A stretch of 64,000 nt of DNA from Cubamyces lactineus. Its lineage: Eukaryota > Basidiomycota > Agaricomycetes > Polyporales > Polyporaceae. Both the position numbers and the translations under genes were made by a program. The notes beneath the pieces are model-generated. The model saw only the letters and a program-made list of their open reading frames with translations, ran no database searches and was not told the origin of the DNA. This document shows, piece by piece, positions 21,401 through 32,155 of this stretch (position 1 is the stretch's first letter; every line of letters starts with the position of its first letter). The stretch lies in NCBI GenBank assembly GCA_022376465.1, contig JACDTU010000008.1:930001-994000 (forward strand), written 5' to 3'.

Positions 21401-23803
21401 AGGTTGTTATGACACGGCGTATGGTCTGAAGAGTATCCAGGACAACGGCGCGTCGCAGGGAACAGCCGTAGTCGCTAATATCACCGACGGTGACCCCGAC
21501 ATTAGCCTTTCAGCGTATCCAATCACGCCGAACACGATCGCGAGCATATCGAATACGGCCATTGAATTGGCACGACCTAGTGGATGTCCCGAGAGAATGT
21601 CCCCGGGACAAGCCGACAATGCTGGAGCTGCATGAACGTACACATATATCCATGCCCATGAGTGGGCATTGCGCGCATCATCCATGGAGCTGCCGTGAGT
21701 TCTCGTTACGACATATGCCTCACCAGCCCACGACTATAGCACGGATACGAACCGATAACATACCACCGCCCACAGACGAACCACGCCAAACACTCGTTCC
21801 TGAGAAACGAATGACATGCGGAGCATGCCGTTGTGTCTCAACACGAGAGCGGCCCCAACGAGGACGCTGTCCCTCCGGAAAGCTCCACAATACACATGAT
21901 CGTGGATTAGGTGATGCGCCCTTCCAGCGTAGATCAGGAACGGGGGCGTGGGTGGTCTTCTCATGACAAAAACAACCAAGCGTGCTCTCCCGAAATACTC
22001 TGCCCGTGACATGGAAATGTGGCTATGGAGCGGTTACGGCGACCTCCGAGCTATCTGTAGAGACCGGGAAGATATGTGTCACGCCGATCACCTGCTGCAC
22101 AGAAGTCGGGGGTATCCACGAAGCTGGGGCTGCCCTAGATCCGTCCTGATCAGGGTTCGAGGGTGGCTGTCACGGCAAGCTCTGCACTGGGTAGCCAGCA
22201 ACCCGCGATTGTATGCCCTGTCTCAGTGCACGCCGCCGATGTATGCAGGCAGCATGCACGGAGACACTCACAACGAAGAAGCTCTTGGGAACCAGGGGAC
22301 ACTGGGACGTAAAGGACGTACGAGAGCGGTGAGAGGCGTGATCTCCGAAGGCTTCATGACGATGGTGCAGCCGCACGCGAGGGCGGGCGCAACCTTCCAC
22401 GACCTGCCAAGCGAACAGCAGAGCACTCAGACGTCATGCATCGCTGGGGAAGAGAAAGTGAAACTCTGCTTGCCACATGTTGATGGGGTAGTTCCACGGA
22501 ATACTGTGGACGGGGCAGCCAGTCAGCAGACAGCGACGCAATCAAACGTGCACGGCGGGGACAGGACCCTGCGCGCGCATGTCCGAGAATGGCGATTGCT
22601 TACATTTGGCCACACACGCCGATGGGATCGTGGCGCGTGAAGGCGACTTTGGTCTTGTTGTCGACTTCGATGCTCTGAAAAAACGTCACATCGTCGATGG
22701 TCAGCACTCTCAGCCCCTTCACTGCGAGAAGACGCCGCGATCGCTCAGTGCTGGCCAGAGGCCTGGACCTCTACGCGCTACCGGGGCCGATGTAGTTCGC
22801 TTCCCCCGACCGGTCGTCTTGCGATGCGGTCATAGGCAGACCAAACCCCCGGACGATCGCGTTTGTGCTGCACCGTCAATCGATCGAAATGTCGGACTGA
22901 CCTGGCCCAGGATCTTGTCCGCCCAGCCCGCGTAGTAACGTAGGCATTGCACGCTGTCTCCGATGTCAAAGTCCCTTTGCGGTATCACACATGGCTTGAG
23001 TGACTTGTCCCTCACGCAATAGTCACCAATACGCCGGAACTGACCTTGCAATCTTCACGGGTTTGCCATTGTTGAGAGACTCCAGCTCAGCAAGCTCTTG
23101 GGCGTCGCGCTCAATGAGATCCGCGAGCTTGTTCAAGAGGCGCGAACGCTCAAATCCAGTGACATTTTTGCCCCATGTCGTCTTGAACGCCTTGCGCGCA
23201 GCGGCAACGGCAACGTCGATGTCCTTCTCAGAACCTAGAAGAATTCGCCGTCGCAGCGGATAGGCTCAAGTCAGCCTATCACAGTCATCCACATCGTCTC
23301 GCTTGCGTGCCACACAAATAGACACGGTGCGGAGGGTAGATCATCCGATCACCGTATCCCGTCTCGCCACTGCTAAATCGATAGCATTGACTGGCCGACT
23401 AGGGATCACTGCAGAGAGGGTCGAACCCTCTAGAGCGCACGAGCAGCGGCGTGACACGCGCTCCATGAACAAAGGCTAACGATTGTGCTCACCGGCGACG
23501 ATGGTGCAGATCACCTCTTCTGTGGCAGGGTTGATGCATCTATAAACGACATCCAGACGCGCACGCTTAGTACAGGGCCGCTGTGCGAGGTTTACCCCGT
23601 AGATCGCATCTCGGAGACAGTAGGGTTGATTCGCCTCGACGCGTCTACGGGGAGGGCTGGCAAGCCTCGACATATCCGTGTACGTACTGGATGGTCTCCT
23701 TTGAATCGACGGACGGCACGAATTCGTTGTTGATGAACAGGCCAGTGGGAACGCTGATCTTCTTGCCAGTAGCCGCTACGGAGATCATCACTGGTTGCGC
23801 CAT
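18477..23803 (-). CDS. Aldehyde dehydrogenase, 18 exons with long introns
   Basis: Eighteen exons from 23803 down to 18477 sum to 1515 nt, giving 504 residues, the normal ALDH length. Exon ends: 23803-23688, 23539-23493, 23234-23045, 22974-22902, 22674-22604, 22503-22474, 22403-22322, 21377-21349, 21273-21117, 20758-20695, 20599-20496, 20394-20323, 20094-19974, 19901-19870, 19787-19673, 19281-19232, 18861-18792, 18568-18477. Visible landmarks: [55 protein letters not shown] (general base Glu269), GQDCTAG (nucleophile Cys303), EIFGPV and [19 protein letters not shown]. It oxidises aldehydes with NAD(P). Introns run up to 944 nt, far longer than in neighbouring genes, and intron 6 (22473..22404) appears to be GC-AG. 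No targeting signal is obvious. Confidence 0.93.
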
Positions 23804-24371
23804 GGTGTGTATGTTTGTACGACGAACTGCGGTGGGAGGGAGTGAGAGGGGGAGGTTAGGTCGCACAGAGGGTGTCCGTGCGATTAATATGCGAGGGCGC
23901 CCTGGCGTGCCGGGCGTCGATAAGGAAAGGAAGCGCGTGCATGTGAGCCTTGGGAGATACAGCCGGGAGAGCATGAACGTAGATTGGGAGGGCCATCCGG
24001 GACACCACAGGACGCCGCCGGGGCGCGATCAGCAGACGCGAAGGAGGGGATAAGTATGGGTCGGTTAGATTAGATAACTTACGAGGGATCATCTGCTTAG
24101 CCCGGTGTAGCCGGCGGGAGGACTAATGAAAGACGGGTGGAATAGACCCTAGGCTATGGTTTGTTAGACTTGACGACCTTCACGATCGTTCCCTGAATTG
24201 CCACTGCGCGGCGCACGCGGGAGCAGACTTGGCCAAAGCAGGCGTCCCAGCTGCACGATCAGGCTCAGACGTCCCCGAGCGTCCGACTATTTCCTCCTCC
24301 TCCCCTCATCTCTCTTCCGGACGACGAGCTCCCCTGCTCGACATGTCCCCTGCCGCTGCCGCTTCCAAGTA
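23804..24371. other. Divergent promoter region
   Basis: Separates the start codons of the aldehyde dehydrogenase (-) and the disordered-protein gene (+). No recognised binding site. Confidence 0.5.
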
Positions 24372-26613
24372 ATGCAGCCCTCCCAAGCCCCCCATTCCCG
24401 CAAGCCCAGGTGAGCCTTTACTCCACAATACTCGTCTCGACACCCGCGTGTATGCTCAACGCGTTGTGGCCGACTCGTCTTCTCCATTCCTCGTCCTTCT
24501 CAGTGGTTCCCAATCGGTGCCCCGACGAGCATCACCCCCGCCCAAGTTCATCAACCTCGACGACTGCAAGCCGATCCTCTCCACGACCACGACCAACACC
24601 TCCACCAATTCGAGCATCAATGGCCAGACCGCGTTCGTCTTCACCTCCTCGCGCACCCTCCGCGCGCTTCAGAGGCAGGAGGAGAACGGGTCACATCCGC
24701 TCACGCCCGGCTCTTCCGTCGCTTCCTCCCCGGCCACCCCGCCGACCCCATCGAGCTCGTCGTCCAACGGCGGCGGGCGCTATCGCGCGCAGCTTACCCT
24801 TTCACAGCTCACGAGGCATTCCGAAGGCGCCATCGACGCTCGCTCGCTCATCGGGCCCAAAATGCGGGCTGCGGGCTTCGTGAACCTCCCCCATACACTG
24901 GGAGCCCGGTCCGACCTAGGCAGCATAGGCGCGCCCTCACCGACCCTCTCGCAGTTACCGGTAAGTGCCCTGTTCCCGCCTACGCCGAGCGATCCACCGA
25001 AATTCCCGCCCATCGTCTTCCTCAACCCCACTGTGGTGGCCGCACTCCCTATGTGGGAATATCAGCTGGACCCCCAGTGGTCGTTCCCACCTTCAACAGT
25101 GTACAATATCCCGGGGCACGCCCATCCGGGGACGACATCGAACGAGCCCACGACCGGTCCCAGCAATGTAGGCCCTCCTCCGAGCATTCACCATTCACGC
25201 CGGGCGAGTATGCCCGAGCCAATTGGCTCGTTGAGTCCTGATCCATCTGGGGTGTTATCATCATCTGGGTCCTCGTCTACCTTGGTTTCCTCTGAGTCGT
25301 CTCCATCAACCGGGCTCATCTCCGTTGAGGAAGTCGACGAGCACGAGGCGCCAAGGAAAGGTAAGAAGGGAAAGGCCAAGGTTCTGGAGACAGAGCCCTC
25401 TGAATATCCATTCCCGCCTACTTACAACGACCCATCCTCGCCCCGATCTCGTGGGTCTCGCGGGTCGCGCGAATCTCATGCCTCGAGTGCGACAGCTTCG
25501 CCGACTACTATCTATGCGGGACCTACTACCAACTATCCTATTCCATCCCTCCCTGTTTCCGTTCCGTCCTCACTTTCAGCCCACCGACAGGACACTAGTG
25601 CGGTTGTGAAACCACCTTCGCCTCGCCGTTCGTCCGATGGTAATTGCGACAAACCTAAACCCAAGCCCAAGAAGCCAACCGCGGAACCTACGCCGACGTT
25701 CGCGACTGCGCCTCGCCGGCCGACCTACGAGCGCCAGTACAGTTTGACAGAGCTCTGTGACTCATCGCCGTTTGCCTGGTTGACGAAGACGGATGTCTTT
25801 GCGCCGCCTGCGCCCATCGCGCGCTCCCCGATCCGGACACCGAGCGTCGCGCCGTCGTCGATATCTGCGTCCATCTCTCGTCCGCGTGCAGTCGTTGTGC
25901 CGCCACCACACCGCAGGCATAACACAGCACCCGACAAGGTCCCTACTCTGGGCCAACACTCTGACCGGCATCACCGAATTGCAAGCGCGCCGCTGCGGCT
26001 ACCTGCCATCTCATCCGACGACGGCACCTTCGATCACGAGGGGAGAGAGAAGAAGGCGGACCCGAGCCGAGGGACTAAGGCGCACGATCAGGCTAAACCT
26101 CCGCCTTCGGATGGAGTGGAGGTCTCTTCACGCGCGACCGCTGCTGAAGCTCATCGATCGGACGATGGCGCGTGTTTCCCATCGCACGGCAGTGGCGGGG
26201 GTGCAGGCGCGACGCGCGAACGGGGCCGAGGCACTCGAGGCAAAATGCTTGGCGCGTCACAAACGTTGGAGGAGCGGTCCGCGTCGAAATCGCCGTCGAC
26301 ACCGAAGGCGGATTCGAAGGACTTGGAGCGGGAGGATGCCAAAGATGGCTTCGCCGCACTCGTGCAGGCCCACCGGGAACACGACGCAGACTATGCGCGA
26401 CACGTCGCGGCCGACCGGGCGCGCGACAGGTTGGTGAAGCAGGTAAGCAAACGGGTCACCAGTGACGTCATGAACGGGCGCTCAACGGTCCAGATGCAGA
26501 AGCAGCGCGCCCATCACAAGTTGCGTGGAAAGCTCGTCCAAGACGACGACCCGAGCGAGTCCGAGGCGACCATGGTTGACCAGCAGCTCTCTCTCGTCAA
26601 GATTGTCGACTGA
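24372..26613 (+). CDS. Large disordered Ser/Pro-rich protein, function unknown
   Basis: Exons 24372..24409 and 24504..26613; 715 residues. The short first exon encodes MQPSQAPHSRKP and joins in phase to SGSQSVPRRASPPPKFINLD. The protein is rich in Ser, Pro and Thr with repeated SPxx and RRxS-like sites, suggesting heavy phosphorylation. It has few hydrophobic segments apart from FPPIVFLNPTVVAALPMWEY near residue 190, and a charged C-terminal 150 residues that may form a helix (KDLEREDAKDGFAALVQAHR). I do not recognise a family. The start is inferred from the intron; an unspliced frame opening at 24448 is the alternative and would give a different N-terminus. Confidence 0.75.
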
Positions 26614-28058
26614 ACTGGGCTCGGCAACTCGGTGCCGCCGTGCTCCGACCACCCATACATGCGTTTCCCTTGCTCGTATCTTGTCTTCGTACCCACGCTC
26701 GCCGTCTCCTTCGCATCATCGTACCATATTTTCGCCATAATCGCTCGGTATTTGGGTACGCGATATCGGAAACAAAAAGGTATTATTGTCGGTCGACACC
26801 CGGTCCACCTGCAATTGCCCCGATGGTCGCTAGTTCCGGTCTACATCCCTCCGCACAAACACGGATGTTGCTCCTGTACTGCTCTTCCTGCCTTCCTGTC
26901 TCTGCGCCCGCTACGCTCCGCGATTTCCGTCACCGTCTGCTTCCCGCTCCCCGTTCCGACGCCTCCCTCCGTCTCTTTCACCGCTCGTACCCCGGTTTGG
27001 TCCGCACTCGCCTGAAACCTACCTCTCCGGAAGCCCGACATATGCCCCTCTTCCTCCCGCCTCAATGTCTAGACCCTTACCGCTACTCTTCCATGCTCGC
27101 CTCTCATACCTCCGTCCCCTTACGATTGCCCCGGTACCCCCTGAACGTTGATGGTGTTACCGATCCACATTCCTATCACGACATTCGCATTCCTCCCTCT
27201 TCCCCATTTCCATACCAGACTCCCCTCCCACTGGCCTTTACCCTTGCCCACCACACCCACCCGCTCCGTTCGCTTCCCAATCTGCTCGCATCTCCGCATT
27301 CGCACCTGTTTATTGGCTCTATGGGTTTTCGAGTCTTTTGTTTGGGCATATCAGTAGTTCTAGTATCATCCATTTGCTCTCTCTCTCTCACGCGCACGCT
27401 GGTACACAATCATGACGACGCACATACATACACGCACACACGCACACATACGCATACATCTCTTCCGCTCCGTTCGCCGCAGAGTTGTTGTGGTCGAATA
27501 GAACTGTAGCCGTGTTCAGAGTATATCCCCTCCCCTCCCATGCTTCCCACAGAGTCGATCTCCGTGTGTTCTTTCCGAGTTCCGGTTCCGCAGATCATGC
27601 ATTCATATAACCCGTTGTCGCCTCTTCCCTCTTTCTCTTCCCGCCCGATCCGACCCTGTCTCATATATCATCGGCTTCTCTCCCTCGAGCCCGCTGCCTC
27701 TCTCTCTCATATGTATATTTGTGCATTAGTCTCAGGTTTCTCGGTTGACTGATATCCTGCCCCCACCCCCCTTGTTGCATATAATTTCCGAGCATGCGTA
27801 CGTGTGTGTGGAATTACCGTGAGTATGGAATCCGCGGTATATATCCGATGTTGCTGTCTCGATCCTGGTCCTCGCGAGATCTCTTCGCATCTTTCCTGCT
27901 CTTCGCCGCCTCGAGCACGCCGTTCAAGTGGCCCATTCATTGCTTTGTAACTTTCATCCACTCGCTTGCACCAATGATACTGATGCGAACGGGATCTGGA
28001 TGAAGAACCCGGACGCCGGATGTTACGACGTCTAACGTTCAGCGTGTTCAGAGGTCTG
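26614..28058. other. Pyrimidine-rich 3' flanking region
   Basis: From about 26640 to 27760 the plus strand is strongly C/T-rich, with CT runs and a CA microsatellite. This may be a long 3' UTR of the preceding gene. A 289-codon frame at 26640..27509 is a composition artefact. A short perfect inverted repeat (GCCTCCG/CGGAGGC) lies just past this region near 28167. Confidence 0.5.
27421..27460. repeat. CA-rich microsatellite
   Basis: Imperfect (CA)n mixed with CATA and CGCA units over about 40 nt. Confidence 0.8.
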
Positions 28059-29586
28059 CTATGTCTGTACAGTGCGCAATACACAAGTAAACATAAACAA
28101 CCACCGGCCAGTACTAGCCACTATTTGTCGCGGTACGTTGGTCACGGTAAGGGCTAACAAACGTGCCTCCGACGCGTAACGGAGGCTTTCACGTATCATA
28201 TCAAAGTGACGTACACGAGCACGCTCATGGCCAAATCAATCAGTATGCAGCCGTTAGTATCGTGCTGTCTGCAACACAGCAAGCACCTACCGGTGGAATT
28301 TGAAGTCGACCCGGCTCACGGTAGCTGACGAGAAGCCTGAGCCCAAAATAGAGGAGCGCGAGCTGTAGGCGAGTATGTTCTATATCCGAAGGGCGCAGTA
28401 TTTCGCCTGCAGGCCCGCGCAGGCACCGCCGCAGTCGCATACGAAGCAACCGAGCCGAGAGTATATCACTTCGGCGAACTCACACCAGCCGCCAGCGAGT
28501 CTTCATAGGGAAACATTTGCCAGCCAAGATCCGGTGCGGTGCAAAGAGGGATGAGCTTCTCCACGCATCGTGACGCACGATTCTCAACCAAGAAGCGTCC
28601 TGGTCAAAGAGCACCACACAGAGTAAGGGTTTACATACTGTATGCGTCTCCAGAGCATAGTAACGTGCCTCGCAAGCTCCAGCCGTCTGAGTACGCCTAT
28701 GCCGCCTGTTCTGCCGCGCAGCTCAATTCAAGCAAGGCCGCACACACCTTTACGAACCGCGCTGCCGAGGAAGACCGCTACGTCAGAGAGGTCGTCATTT
28801 CTGAGTCTCGTCTCGGGCCGCCTGCTGGCCTAGAAGAGCGTCCGTGGTGCAGCTGCCCTGAGAGCGCCAGAGAGTTGCCGAGACAAAGTAAGATCCAAGC
28901 CGGAGAGGGTCCGAGACGCCGAATGGAAGCAAACCTTGTGAACCCGGACAACAGGGAGGGTACCCGCGATCCCGCGCGCGTCGCACCATCGAGGCAGCGT
29001 GGGTCGTCAGCAGCTTCGCCTAAGGGCTATTTTGGAAGTCACAGCGCGATGTCGAGCAATTCTGCAGATGTCGAAGAGAATGACCAGCCAAGCCGCCGTC
29101 ACAGCCCCAGAGAGTAGACCCTGACGAGTAATGACGTTGAGGCCAATCCGGCTTTGTCAAGCTGCGCGGGAGGAGGGCCAGGAGACCGAGCAAACCTCGC
29201 CGCGTACAAAACGGGAAGAGCGTTTGCCCTGAGTGCGGTGCCGCGCCAGCTACCGTCGTAAACGATGTCAGGATTCCGAGTCCCGACGAGAAACCTAGAA
29301 AGATATATTCCGACATCAGCGGGGGTTGCGGCAAGAAGGGCTCTGGTGCGCTCCAGAGAGACCTTGACCTGGCTACATGCTTGCGAGAGATCAGTTGCCG
29401 TACTTCACATGTATTTTGGGCTTAAATGATGATTTCAGCGGAGGTTGCAGAGCTGTTGCAGCGATTGATACTCAGAATGAATGGAGACCCCGCATTTGCG
29501 AGGTTTGCGTGTTGTTTGTGCATGAGTGTGAGTGGGCGTCTGTCAAAGGCATCCCAGTCTCCGGGACATGGTCTGGTTTGATGGTC
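28059..29586 (-). CDS. Unrecognised multi-exon gene candidate (5' end unresolved)
   Basis: Six consecutive segments on the minus strand, 28934..28885, 28800..28748, 28686..28639, 28599..28486, 28406..28291 and 28223..28059, join through five GT-AG introns with every phase matching, giving 181 residues and a stop. They read as ordinary protein, e.g. DDLSDVAVFLGSAVRKDG, CVEKLIPLCTAPDLGWQ, LQLALLYFGLRLLVSY. Two further likely exons upstream are 29586..29489 and from 29372 (VSLERTRALLAATPADVGIY, TRNPDIVYDG); the link between 29372 and 28934 and the true start are not settled. One intron (28638..28600) is only 39 nt. I do not recognise the family. It could be an orphan gene or a decayed one with an intact 3' half. 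Confidence 0.45.
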
Positions 29587-30831
29587 TGAGAGTAGCGATG
29601 TTGTCACCGTAGGTACCTGTAGGACACGGTACCGACGCTGAACACAGCATTACCCTGGTAAAGTATCCGTTATTCAGTATTGAGATTTGAGCGTTCGCCA
29701 AGCTCGGTGGCAGTGGACGACGTCAATGATTTCAAGAAGACTTACCGTACCACCTGAAATTGCAAGACGCGGAGCAACAGTTTGGTGTGCAATGGTGTTT
29801 CTGCGTGAGGATCACACACCACATCTGAAGTGTAACCCTCATGCGTTGGCGATATACCTGGAAATTTCGCACAATTCCACAATAGCGACGGGTGGATTTG
29901 ACCTTTCTAGCATGTGGATGTGGTGCTTCCTGTAGCGCTGCGAAATGACCGTTGAATCGTCGATGCCACAGGTTAGTATATGGCAGGACGTACATACTGG
30001 AAGTGCTTTCGTACCGAGGCTTGTATCGGGATGGACTCGAAGTACTATGGGTAAGATATAACGCGGTTTGTAGGCTGGCTCGGGCAGACTCGAGGAGAAG
30101 GTATACATGGGCGACGCAGGGTGTTTATAACTGGTATTCGAGCGATGACGACACTTGTTTCCTGTTTGTTTCGCCTACCTTCTATGACATCATAGGCGCA
30201 TATCACTGTATTGAATGGAAGGACGAGTACAGCAACAGCCGCACCTAGATGCTGCCAGGGCTCGGGCATATGCCTTCGCAGTTTTGCTAGAACCCACCAA
30301 ACAAACGTGCACATAGCCGCAACTGTGTGAGCTGTACATGTGTTCCGCGCATTCATTGTGCTGCGTGTTTACACAGAGCACTTACGCGAGGCACTACTCC
30401 TGAAGTGAACCTAAGCACTGAATATGGACTGGTTGCACTCCTACCTTCACAAGTACTTTGGGCTGCATGCAGTACTGCCATATGTATTCGGACAAGCATC
30501 ATCTGCATAATCGAGCATGTGGAAATTACGGGGAAGGAACGTACTGAGTAGCAATGGAGGCGCGTGTGCCAGCTCTGTTGTAGCTATGTTCTAGACAGGA
30601 GAACCACCGCTCATCGTACAGAGCAAAGGCAGCGACTCTGACGGGTTCTTGTACACACATCTACGGTTCGAGTCGAGTCGAGTTGAGCGAGGTCAAGCTA
30701 TGGGCGCTTCTGAACAGCCCTCAATATGCGTCCTAAAAAGGCAGTCTTGCGCGTCGCCCGCGACGCGTCACCTTCAGCCCAAACGGGAGGCGCTTCCGCA
30801 CACTTGCACTCACCCACCCTCCTCCGCCGCC
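29587..30831. other. Intergenic region upstream of proteasome alpha-6
   Basis: May contain the 5' exons of the unrecognised minus-strand gene (short protein-like segments near 29890-29990), but I could not build an in-phase model. Confidence 0.4.
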
Positions 30832-31941
30832 ATGGTATGTCGCAGTTTGTGATAGCCAGACTTTTACTAACGCAGGGAAACAGTTCAGAAACACATACGA
30901 CTCCGATAACACCGTCTTCTCGCCCCAGGGCCGTCTCCATCAGGTCGAATATGCGCTCGAGGCCGTGAAGCAGGGTTCAGCGGCGGTGGGTCTGCGCTCC
31001 AAGACGCACGCGATTCTGTTGGCCTTGAAGGTGTGTAACACGGCACGCACATCTTTACTTGGTCTGAATGCCCTTCTCCTATAGCGATCCTTCGGCGAGC
31101 TCGCCTCGTACCAGCAGAAGATGTACCGAATAGATGATCATGTCGGCATTGCGATCGCTGGACTGACCTCCGACGCGCGTGTCCTTAGGTACGTGCATTA
31201 CTCTCAGCTCGCGTGTCTGATACCAATGTTGTCTACAGCAACTTCATGAGGCAACAAGCCATGTCTTCCCGCATGCTCTTCAATCGACCCGCCCCTGTAA
31301 ACCGTCTCGTATCCGCCATCGCCGACAGTCAGTTTTCCCTTGTTAGTATTGATCGCGGGGCATGCACCTGACAAACGAGACAGAGGCACAGGTGAACACC
31401 CAGGAATATGGTCGCCGCCCATACGGTGTCGGCCTACTCGTAATCGGCCAAGACAAGCAGGGGCCTCATCTGTACGAGTTCTCGCCATCCGGCAACTCGT
31501 ACGAGTACTACGCGATGTCGATCGGTGCGCGCTCACAGAGCGCGAAGACCTACCTCGAGAAGCACTACGAGAGCTTCATGGACTGTACGACTCTCTTTCA
31601 TTGTCCGATTGTGAATTCTCACTGATGGACATACTCTGCCTACAGGCACATTGGAGGAGCTTATCACGCACGGCCTGCATGCGCTTCGGGAGACGCTGCA
31701 GCAGGACAAGGAGCTCACGATCAACAACACGTCCATAGGTATCATCGGCCCTGCCGGCGCGCACGAGAAAGACGTCGGACCCGAGGGCAACTTCCGCATC
31801 CTCGAGGGCGAGCCCATCGAGGTGTACTTGCAGAGCATGACGCCCAAGGATACCGGCGAGGCTCCTCAGCAAGCCCCTGCCGCAGCTGCTGGTGCGCCTG
31901 CGGCAGGTACGGGCGACGAGGACGTGCACATGGCGGACTGA
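30832..31941 (+). CDS. PRE5: 20S proteasome subunit alpha-6 (PSMA1 type)
   Basis: Six exons, 30832..30834, 30884..31030, 31085..31188, 31239..31327, 31384..31584, 31646..31941; 279 residues. The first coding exon is the start codon alone: ATG, then a GTATGT donor, then the CAG acceptor into TTC AGA AAC, giving the canonical N-terminus [20 protein letters not shown]. Further landmarks: [39 protein letters not shown] and [15 protein letters not shown]. The C-terminal tail is Ala/Pro-rich and acidic. It is a structural subunit of the outer 20S ring and pairs functionally with alpha-2 at 13070. Confidence 0.95.
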
Positions 31942-32155
31942 GCGGTGCGGCGAGGATACGGACGTGCGTTTCATTTGTGTAAAAGTAGAGCGGTTGCAAT
32001 GTTCACGAATACCTGCTATGGAATTCTTGATCGCGTCCATGAGCATCTCATTGGGTGATAATATTACTGGCAGTGTAACTACTGAGTCGAGGGGGTGAGT
32101 ACAGTGGTCATTATGTGGTGTTCTACAGATAGGTTCCTGGAAGGAAGAGGAAGAA

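Noticed and set aside
26640..27509. 289-codon plus-strand frame
   Set aside because: It lies in C/T-rich sequence, has Pro/Ser/Leu/Arg composition expected from such DNA, no conserved motif and no splice context.
28990..29334. Minus-strand frame suggestive of a membrane protein (MSEYIFLGFSSGLG)
   Set aside because: A different frame over the same bases joins other in-phase exons of the unrecognised gene and is more protein-like.
13070..31941. Alpha-2 and alpha-6 proteasome genes as a recent duplication
   Set aside because: They belong to different ancient subunit types, with different N-termini and intron positions.
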